Origin: Ruminococcus sp.
GTDB lineage: Bacteria; Bacillota; Clostridia; Oscillospirales; Ruminococcaceae
Length of the DNA: 12,948 bases
Reading direction: 5' to 3'
NCBI GenBank assembly: GCA_019417865.1
Contig: DYCW01000019.1
Span: forward strand, 1 to 12,948
The notes beneath the pieces were generated by a model, which worked only from the letters and a program-made list of their open reading frames with translations, was not told where the DNA came from and did not search any database. The translations under genes and the position numbers were made by a program. Below, piece by piece: positions 8,257 to 12,948 of the stretch (the first letter of the stretch is position 1; every line of letters begins with the position of its first letter).

Positions 8257-9006
8257 ATGTCTCGTATTGATAGAGATGCGTGTACAGTGTTGGATATTGA
8301 GTGGTATGGGAGCGACCGAAAGGGCAATATGGGTGTATTTTGCAGTGGTGGTGTAGGGAATGTACCAGAGTTTGTATGTCAAAATGCGGAAGAAACAGAT
8401 TTGCTGATCAAATGGTTTGATCAGTTGGAGAAAAGTACAAGAGGTCTTGTTCATCATAAAATGGCAGGTTATGCCGTTCAAGTTGCGAAAGTATTTTCAG
8501 AGAAGGGATTATATTACTTTGATTCGGATGATGGAACAAAATTCGGTGAATGCAATTGCAATGCATATTACACAAAAGTGGCATCTCCTGAGATACCGCT
8601 TAAATACGATTGTTTGCCGGCGGAAGTCAAGGTATGGCTGTCATCTCATTTTCTGGACGTTGACGATTTTGCACGGACAGAATCGGTATGTGTTCCACAT
8701 GCTTATGCAGAATATTGCAATCAAACCTATGTTTTTACAGAGATTGTGGAAATGAATCCAGATAAAATATGTTTTCGTGATGGAACAGAATTGTTGTTTG
8801 CGGATTTTATGAAAGGACATTCCTATGTCGCAGACAGAAATATTCTTGCTGTCCCGCCGTCTTTTTGGTTTATCAATGAAGAAAAACAGATCAGAATTTC
8901 TTTCCCAAAGCGAATATTATTTTGGAAAGGAAAAAATAGAACTGCATTTCATCATTTTCAAAAGAAATTATTGGAATTTGGTTATACGACGAGAGATCTT
9001 AGTTGA
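8257..9006 (+). CDS. Unrecognised 249-aa protein, first gene of the accessory run
   Basis: I do not recognise this protein. It is predicted soluble, with no signal peptide or membrane segment. It begins MSRIDRDACTVLDIEWYG and contains a Gly-rich turn CSGGVGN at 29-35. It has many cysteines and a compact CNCNAYY segment near 99-105. The C-terminal third is basic and aromatic, from about WFINEEKQIRISFPKR onward. AGGAG at 8241-8245 is 11 bases before the ATG. It starts 57 bases after recQ, and a weak TAGAAT at 8225-8230 could be a -10 box without a good -35. It is followed 27 bases later by the DUF2262 gene, which suggests one transcript. Base composition falls below that of the upstream core genes. 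Confidence 0.8.
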   Translation: MSRIDRDACTVLDIEWYGSDRKGNMGVFCSGGVGNVPEFVCQNAEETDLLIKWFDQLEKSTRGLVHHKMAGYAVQVAKVFSEKGLYYFDSDDGTKFGECNCNAYYTKVASPEIPLKYDCLPAEVKVWLSSHFLDVDDFARTESVCVPHAYAEYCNQTYVFTEIVEMNPDKICFRDGTELLFADFMKGHSYVADRNILAVPPSFWFINEEKQIRISFPKRILFWKGKNRTAFHHFQKKLLEFGYTTRDLS

Positions 9007-9033
9007 TGAAAAAAGAAAGGAACATAATGGGTT

Positions 9034-9870
9034 ATGTCTGAAAAAGAAAAATTTGAAAACGAATTTGAGCAAGAAATCATGGATTTATTGGTTTTAACAA
9101 AAACCTCTACCGGTGGCGGTGCAGTTGTTGGTGATTTTATTCGACCTGTGGTGTATTTTATTGCTTCTGTTAATCTACAGACCGGCGAATTTTCCCATGA
9201 ATCGGGTGTTTTGACGTGGATGGCAAAAAGAAAGGAAGAAAACTGGGGATATGATTTCCAATCGTTTGAGATTTATCACATTCGAGCCAGAAAAAGCATG
9301 CCGATGCCATTGAAAGCTGGGCAATCAACAGCATGGAATCACCGTTATTTGGTCGTTCAATTGGTGGAAAAACAAATAGCCCATCCACAGTTGGATGCGA
9401 TTCGAGAACATTTGAAACAGCCGGTTATCATAGAAGATGCAATCGGGAAATTGATACTCGACCGAAAGTTTTCCTGTTTTGAAGGTGATGTGGATTGGTT
9501 GGGGACATCGTGCGATGTCGCTTTGAATACCGATGTGGAAGATGGGGAAACAGCGGAAAAGGCACTGGATACGTTGCATATGCTGTATGCAGATTTGAAA
9601 AATTGGGATCATCGTTTTCGAGCTTATGCAGCAGAAAAATTGGTAGAAGGTGCAAATGACTGGCTACAGGATGAATTGGAAGAGGGAGAAGAAGCAGACC
9701 CAATTACAGAAGAGGACTTTGCAAGGAGAATCGTCATTAGCATGATTGCCATAGAAGCAGATGGAAGTATAACGGTTTATTACAATGATGATGACATGTT
9801 CTGGGGGCATACTGTTGTTGTATATACAGATCAAAATGGGGGCATGAAAGATGCAGATATTGCTGGATAA
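9034..9870 (+). CDS. DUF2262 domain-containing protein
   Basis: The 278-aa product has two parts. Residues about 20-115 form an unrecognised N-terminal domain. Residues about 134-278 match the DUF2262 pattern as I know it: an entry strand IGKLILDRKFSCFEGDVDW, a helix with WDHRFRAYAAEKL, an acidic linker, ITEEDFARR, and the closing DMFWGHTVVV ... DADIAG. The function of DUF2262 is not known. No catalytic motif stands out. The AAGGA at 9017-9021 is 12 bases before this ATG but only 5 bases before another ATG at 9027. That second ATG opens a four-codon ORF ending at 9041, across the start codon, so translation may be coupled to it. The gene is acidic and lies in the AT-rich accessory run. Confidence 0.82.
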   Translation: MSEKEKFENEFEQEIMDLLVLTKTSTGGGAVVGDFIRPVVYFIASVNLQTGEFSHESGVLTWMAKRKEENWGYDFQSFEIYHIRARKSMPMPLKAGQSTAWNHRYLVVQLVEKQIAHPQLDAIREHLKQPVIIEDAIGKLILDRKFSCFEGDVDWLGTSCDVALNTDVEDGETAEKALDTLHMLYADLKNWDHRFRAYAAEKLVEGANDWLQDELEEGEEADPITEEDFARRIVISMIAIEADGSITVYYNDDDMFWGHTVVVYTDQNGGMKDADIAG

Positions 9871-9912
9871 AATTATTTTAATTTGTGAAATGACTTAATT
9901 GTAGGGGTTGAA

Positions 9913-10617
9913 ATGCTTAAAAAAATAAAGAACATTTTGAAAGTGATTTTTCTGTGCGTGTGGGGCAGTGTCTGGCTTGCAATACATTTTTGTCTCTTTT
10001 TTGCAGAGAATTCGCAAGGATACATAATGGGGCTGCTTATTTTATTATGGTGGGTGCTTACCATTGCTGTCCTCAATGTCCATTATAAAATATCGGAGCA
10101 TAAACGAGAGAAGGAGAGAGCACAGTATCGGGAAAAGTATGTTTCTGACCTTGTCATAGAAGATGAAAAGTATGGAAGAATGGTCTTTGCGTTGGATTCC
10201 TATATCAATCAAATCAGTGCTGCCGGAACGATTCTTCCAAAATTTGAAATTGAAAACATTGATATTGATGAAATCATAGTCAATGAATATGATGAGAAAA
10301 AGAAAGACGTAATTTTTAGGGAGGTGGATCATATTTATGAACATGCAGAAGAAATTGTAGATGCATGTTGTAAAATGGTAAAAGAATGCTATGATGATGA
10401 AGATATCAGGGATGCAGATGGAAATCTGATCCGCATAGAATCCATAAAAAAGATGCTTTCTTTATCCTATATGAAAATCAAGTGCAATCGGGAAGATACC
10501 TGTATGATTGTTCTGCAAGGCGGTATGAAGAATGATATTGCAGATCACATAGCAGAACATGGTGTAACGGTATGCATAGACTGTAGCACATGGGAATATG
10601 AATGCTATTCCGGCTGA
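9913..10617 (+). CDS. Membrane-anchored protein, possibly a divergent DUF2262 relative
   Basis: The 234-aa product has two N-terminal hydrophobic helices, about residues 9-31 and 36-56, followed by a charged stretch (EHKREKERAQYREK) and a soluble acidic domain. That layout suggests a two-helix anchor with the soluble domain in the cytoplasm. The soluble part may be a distant relative of the neighbour's DUF2262 domain. VIEDEKYGRMVFALD (81-95) resembles VIIEDAIGKLILD. The stretch IRIESIKKMLSLSYMKIK followed later by ADHIAEHGVTV parallels ITEEDFARRIVISMIAI and the GH-containing end, but the FWGH motif itself is absent. AGGGG at 9903-9907 supports the ATG. The relationship is an inference by eye. 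Confidence 0.78.
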   Translation: MLKKIKNILKVIFLCVWGSVWLAIHFCLFFAENSQGYIMGLLILLWWVLTIAVLNVHYKISEHKREKERAQYREKYVSDLVIEDEKYGRMVFALDSYINQISAAGTILPKFEIENIDIDEIIVNEYDEKKKDVIFREVDHIYEHAEEIVDACCKMVKECYDDEDIRDADGNLIRIESIKKMLSLSYMKIKCNREDTCMIVLQGGMKNDIADHIAEHGVTVCIDCSTWEYECYSG

Positions 10618-10691
10618 AAAATAGAAATTCCAGTTTTATACATTTGAAAACAATTTGTTTCAGTTTTTGGTAAAAATATGGAGGAAATCAA

Positions 10692-11237
10692 ATGGTATTA
10701 CTCGTTATTGATGCACAGAAGATGATTGTCAATCAAAAACTACATTGTTTTGATAAATTCGTTTCCAATGTAAAAGCGTTGATTCAGACTGCAAGAGAAA
10801 ATGCCATAGAAGTGGTCTATGTAAGGCATGATGATGGAGCTGGTCAGGCATTGACCAAAGGGACGGATGGTTTTGAAATTTATGATGTGTTTCAACCGCT
10901 TATTGGAGAAAAGATATATGATAAGACAGCAAATAGTGCATTCCATGGAACGGGATTGCTGGATTATCTGCATTCTATTGGCGAAACAGAATTGATTATA
11001 GCAGGGTTGCAAACAGATTATTGCATAGATGCAACCATAAAATGTGGATTTGAACACGGTTTCAAAATGATTGTGCCCGCATATGCAAATTCCACATTTG
11101 ATAATGCATTTATGACAGCAGCAAACAGCTATCGGTACTATAATGATTTTATGTGGAATGGAAGGTATGCAGAATGCATTTCTCTTGAAGATACGCTCCA
11201 TAGGATGAAACAATCTGCTCTTGTTTCGTTTACATAA
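10692..11237 (+). CDS. Isochorismatase-family cysteine hydrolase
   Basis: The 181-aa product fits the isochorismatase-like hydrolase superfamily, which includes nicotinamidases and other amidases. The catalytic triad is visible as D7 in LLVIDAQ, K78 in IYDKTANSAF, and C111 in the hallmark GLQTDYCIDAT. Length is normal for the family. The substrate cannot be assigned; the metal-binding D-x-H pattern of nicotinamidases is not clear. GGAGG at 10680-10684 lies 7 bases before the ATG, a strong site. The 74-base gap upstream holds TTGAAA at 10644-10649 but no convincing -10 box at normal spacing. It is the only obvious enzyme in the accessory run, and the next gene follows after 20 bases. Confidence 0.9.
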   Translation: MVLLVIDAQKMIVNQKLHCFDKFVSNVKALIQTARENAIEVVYVRHDDGAGQALTKGTDGFEIYDVFQPLIGEKIYDKTANSAFHGTGLLDYLHSIGETELIIAGLQTDYCIDATIKCGFEHGFKMIVPAYANSTFDNAFMTAANSYRYYNDFMWNGRYAECISLEDTLHRMKQSALVSFT

Positions 11238-11257
11238 TTGAAATGAACGGAGGTAGT

Positions 11258-11770
11258 ATGAGCAATATCATTCGATTGGATTCGTCTTCGCCAGTGGATA
11301 CATGGTTGGAAATGCAGAATGGATTAACGGACGTATTGATCAACACGATTTTATTAAGTGGTTCCTTGTTAGCAAAAACAATAGATGAGAAAAGATTAAT
11401 TGTATGGCTTGCAGAAAAAGATCAGACACTTGGAAGAGGCACGATTGGATTTGATGTTTGCAATATGCCTTGGAATCCAAATACATTTTATGAAAACAAG
11501 AAATTTATGCTGAAAGTAATACAAGAAGCTGAAAATAAATTAGGGTGGGAAAAACTTGAATACGAACCAAATGTAGAATTATTAATTCCCTGTCTAAAAA
11601 AATTTGCTTCTTTTATTTCCAACATCAATATAAGTCATGTTGATGCTAATATATTGAAGGATTGGCTTGCACTTGCTGATGAAAATGACCCCGTCAATTG
11701 TAATTTTCCTCGTTGTGAAAAGCATCATACGCTGCTTACTTTTCTTGGTTGTCAACTTTGTAATTGTTAA
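11258..11770 (+). CDS. Unrecognised 170-aa protein with a Cys/His-rich C-terminus
   Basis: I cannot name a family. The product begins MSNIIRLDSSSPVDTWLEM, is mostly helical in character, and contains RLIVWLAEKDQTLGRGTIGFD at about 46-66. The last 23 residues contain C148, C153, H156, H157, C165, C168 and C170, a plausible metal-binding cluster. There is no signal peptide. An in-frame ATG at 11243 exists, but the CGGAGG at 11248-11253 lies 4 bases before the ATG at 11258 and would be inside the longer reading, so 11258 is chosen. It follows the hydrolase gene by 20 bases and ends the AT-rich run. No clear hairpin terminator follows. Confidence 0.8.
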   Translation: MSNIIRLDSSSPVDTWLEMQNGLTDVLINTILLSGSLLAKTIDEKRLIVWLAEKDQTLGRGTIGFDVCNMPWNPNTFYENKKFMLKVIQEAENKLGWEKLEYEPNVELLIPCLKKFASFISNINISHVDANILKDWLALADENDPVNCNFPRCEKHHTLLTFLGCQLCNC

Positions 11771-11907
11771 ATGCTAATGAAAAGGTTTCTTGTCAGTTGT
11801 TGTGGTGAAAAAAAGAGTGATATCCATTTTTATGTTTGGTATAAAATCGTTTTCTGTTTCATATAGATAAGAAGAGCAATCATCAGGAAGGTTCAGGAGA
11901 ATTTTTC

Positions 11908-11940
11908 TTGACGTTTCGTCAAAATGTAAAAAGTTTTACA
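11908..11940. promoter_or_regulatory. Two adjacent inverted repeats upstream of the DUF1292 promoter
   Basis: TTGACG-TTT-CGTCAA is a perfect inverted repeat at 11908-11922. TGTAAAA-AG-TTTTACA is a second at 11925-11940. They sit about 17 bases upstream of the -35 box at 11957. Their symmetry and position suggest operator sites for a dimeric regulator. They do not match the LexA site of Firmicutes as I know it, and no regulator can be named. No T run follows, so they are not a typical terminator. Confidence 0.5.
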
Positions 11941-11944
11941 AATT

Positions 11945-11972
11945 TGCAGAAACCCCTTGCATTTTTTCTGCA
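11945..11972. promoter_or_regulatory. Inverted repeat straddling the -35 box
   Basis: TGCAGAAA at 11945-11952 is mirrored by TTTCTGCA at 11965-11972 with 12 bases between them, and the -35 box TTGCAT lies in that interval. A protein bound here would cover the RNA polymerase contact, so it is a candidate repressor site. This is inference from position and symmetry alone. Confidence 0.4.
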
Positions 11973-11985
11973 CATATTGTATAAT
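11957..11985 (+). promoter_or_regulatory. Housekeeping sigma promoter for the DUF1292 gene
   Basis: TTGCAT at 11957-11962 and a perfect TATAAT at 11980-11985 are separated by 17 bases. The expected start near 11992 gives a leader of about 63 bases before the ATG at 12055. The ORF start at 11908 (a TTG) lies upstream of this promoter and is therefore not used. Confidence 0.88.
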
Positions 11986-12054
11986 AGTCTTACAGCAATG
12001 CAGAGGCGTTGCCGGAATATAACCGCTCTTTCGGGAGCAGACAGGAGGACAGCA

Positions 12055-12375
12055 ATGTCGGAAGAAAGAAACGAATTTACACCGGATCTGTTTACACTGG
12101 AAGATGAGGACGGGAACGAAAAGGTATTTGAGTTGCTGGATGTCATGGAGTATCAGGACGATACATACTACGCACTCGTACCATATTATGGTGAGGATGA
12201 AGAAGCACTCTTAGAAGATGACGGCGAATTTGTGATTCTGAAAAGCGAGAACGTAGATGGCGAAGATATGCTGGTTTCGATTGAAGAGGATGCAGAGTAT
12301 GAGAAAATCGGCAATCTGTTTCTGGAGCGTCTGAACGAAATCTATGATGAGGATGAGGAAGAAGACGAGGAATAG
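12055..12375 (+). CDS. DUF1292 domain-containing protein (YrzB-like)
   Basis: A 106-aa, strongly acidic cytoplasmic protein. It starts MSEERNEFTPDLFTLEDEDG and has the DUF1292 pattern: a strand pair FTLEDEDGNEKVFELLDVMEY, then TYYALVPY, an acidic turn, FVILK and a final helix before an Asp/Glu tail. Family members are short acidic proteins of unknown function, widespread in Firmicutes. In Bacillus the relative is YrzB, encoded beside alaS and a Holliday junction resolvase gene. Those neighbours are missing here. AGGAGG at 12043-12048, 6 bases before the ATG, fixes the start; the longer frame to 11908 begins upstream of the promoter. It appears to be transcribed alone. Confidence 0.92.
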   Translation: MSEERNEFTPDLFTLEDEDGNEKVFELLDVMEYQDDTYYALVPYYGEDEEALLEDDGEFVILKSENVDGEDMLVSIEEDAEYEKIGNLFLERLNEIYDEDEEEDEE

Positions 12376-12409
12376 GCAGAATCTGGAATAAATTTTTTTG
12401 AAAAAGGAA

Positions 12410-12438
12410 TTGATTTTTTCAGAAAGACGTGTTATACT
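12410..12438 (+). promoter_or_regulatory. Strong promoter for the structured RNA
   Basis: TTGATT at 12410-12415 and TATACT at 12433-12438 are separated by 17 bases. The predicted transcript start at about 12445 falls just before the 5' arm of the closing stem of the RNA. It begins 35 bases after the DUF1292 stop codon. Confidence 0.85.
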
Positions 12439-12444
12439 ATAGTT

Positions 12445-12661
12445 AAGAGAAATATAACTGCCTTGTTGCAGTTTGCACTTGCGTGACAATGTGGTTTTTA
12501 TAATCCAACACTTTTTAAAAGGGAATTTAGCTCCGGATTTGGATTGCAGACCTCCCGCTTCGGCGGACGAAGGGAGCGTGAAGAATTTGGGCGGATACCC
12601 ACCTGGCTTTTTAGCTTGGTTTTATTCGCCGCATGACGGCAGGGCGGTTTATTTTTCTTCA
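12445..12661 (+). ncRNA. ssrS: Probable 6S RNA
   Basis: 6S RNA is a regulatory RNA that mimics an open promoter and binds the housekeeping sigma-RNA polymerase holoenzyme in stationary phase. Here a strong promoter is followed by about 215 bases with no credible gene. The two ends pair: GAAATATAACTGCCTTG (12449-12465) against CAGGGCGGTTTATTTTTC (12640-12657), with one mismatch and one bulge. That gives the long closing stem of 6S RNA. A smaller hairpin pairs TGTGG with CCAACA at about 12489-12517. The apical part carries CCGC-TTCG-GCGG, flanked by CTCCC and GGGAG arms. The segment GGGCGGATACCCACCTGG near the 3' half resembles Firmicutes 6S RNAs as I remember them. Length is near the family range. 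The ends are estimates; the primary transcript may run to the terminator at 12712. Another structured RNA family is possible. Confidence 0.72.
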
Positions 12662-12669
12662 TAAAAATG

Positions 12670-12712
12670 ACAGCAGAACAGTTTGAGCAAACAAACGATT
12701 CTGCTGTTTTTG
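12670..12712. terminator. Bidirectional terminator between the RNA gene and the TetR gene
   Basis: ACAGCAGAA at 12670-12678 pairs with TTCTGCTGT at 12699-12707. An inner GTTTG/CAAAC stem (12681-12685 with 12692-12696) closes on a six-base loop. A T run follows on the plus strand, and an A run (12662-12667) gives a T run on the minus strand. It can therefore end both the RNA transcript and the convergent minus-strand gene, whose stop codon is at 12716-12718. Confidence 0.85.
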
Positions 12713-12715
12713 TTT

Positions 12716-12948
12716 TTATTTTTCGGATACACATTGTAAAATGATAGTAACGATATCCTCCATGGGTTCTTTACATCCTTGATGCAACCATTCTTGAATG
12801 ACTGCAAGAATTCCATGGATATAAAATTTGATTAAATATTTTCTTTTTGCAACGGGGATCTTTCGCTTTTCCATAGCGGGATCAAAAAAGTTTTCAAATA
12901 AATATGTAAATGTTTTTTCAGATTCAAATTTTATATTTTTATGCAAGA
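12716..12948 (-). CDS. TetR-family transcriptional regulator, C-terminal part (partial)
   Basis: The minus-strand frame is open from the right edge to a TAA at 12716-12718, giving about 77 residues. The segment YLIKFYIHGILAVIQEWL followed by GCKEPMEDIVTII is typical of the C-terminal ligand-binding domain of TetR/AcrR regulators, where a hydrophobic helix with YxxGG/YIHG precedes a WL..G helix. The DNA-binding domain and true start lie beyond the window. A TTG at 12944-12946 is simply an in-frame codon, not the start. It is convergent with the structured RNA and shares its terminator. Confidence 0.75.
   Translation of the reverse strand, partial: LHKNIKFESEKTFTYLFENFFDPAMEKRKIPVAKRKYLIKFYIHGILAVIQEWLHQGCKEPMEDIVTIILQCVSEK

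Noticed and set aside
10644..10677. Promoter before the isochorismatase gene (TTGAAA and TAAAAAT)
   Set aside because: The spacing between the boxes is over 20 bases, too long to support a promoter call.
11243..11257. Earlier ATG for the 170-aa protein
   Set aside because: The strong CGGAGG site would lie inside the coding sequence; it is ideally placed for 11258.
11817..11845. Possible extended -10 (TGGTATAAA) at 11837-11845
   Set aside because: There is no acceptable -35 box and no gene starts nearby; the better promoter is at 11957-11985.
11908..12054. 49-codon extension of the DUF1292 protein from a TTG
   Set aside because: It runs through the promoter and the inverted repeats; the start at 12055 has AGGAGG at the right distance.
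12473..12664. 63-codon plus-strand ORF
   Set aside because: It lies inside the structured RNA, has no good ribosome site and gives a protein-unlike sequence.
12498..12734. 78-codon minus-strand ORF
   Set aside because: It overlaps the structured RNA and the bidirectional terminator and has no recognisable domain.

Overview
The window looks like a chromosomal stretch from a low-to-mid GC Firmicute, most likely a gut Clostridia member of the Ruminococcus/Oscillospiraceae type. The reasons are strong AGGAGG-type ribosome binding sites, TTGACA/TATAAT-type promoters, a short SecA, a DUF1292 (YrzB-like) protein, and a 6S-like RNA of Firmicutes style. The genus is inference; the sequence alone does not fix it.

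Region 1 (1-8199) is housekeeping. It opens with the 3' end of an unidentified gene. Next come endonuclease III (nth) and the preprotein translocase ATPase secA, each with its own promoter. An FMN-binding split-barrel protein and a YccF-type membrane protein follow, closed by a strong terminator at about 4636-4669. Then comes a tight three-gene unit: a SAM-dependent methyltransferase, the redox chaperone Hsp33 (hslO), and the RecQ helicase, with gaps of 6 and 7 nt. Several genes here handle DNA damage or oxidative stress (nth, hslO, recQ).

Region 2 (8257-11770) is a same-strand run of five small genes. They are visibly more AT-rich than secA: sampled 60-base lines hold 16, 19 and 26 G+C, against 27 and 30 in secA. 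They encode an unrecognised 249-aa protein, a DUF2262 protein, a two-helix membrane-anchored protein that may be a divergent relative of the DUF2262 protein, an isochorismatase-like cysteine hydrolase, and an unrecognised 170-aa protein with a Cys/His-rich C-terminus. No mobility gene, toxin, nuclease or classic defence domain is visible. This is the accessory, least explained part of the window.

Region 3 (11771-12948) returns to core-like content. Three consecutive inverted repeats lead into a strong promoter for the acidic DUF1292 protein. A second strong promoter drives a structured non-coding RNA whose two ends pair, which I read as 6S RNA (ssrS). A hairpin at 12670-12712 can terminate both that RNA and the convergent minus-strand gene, the C-terminal part of a TetR-family regulator cut by the window edge.

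No CRISPR array, insertion sequence, tRNA, rRNA or prophage gene was seen.
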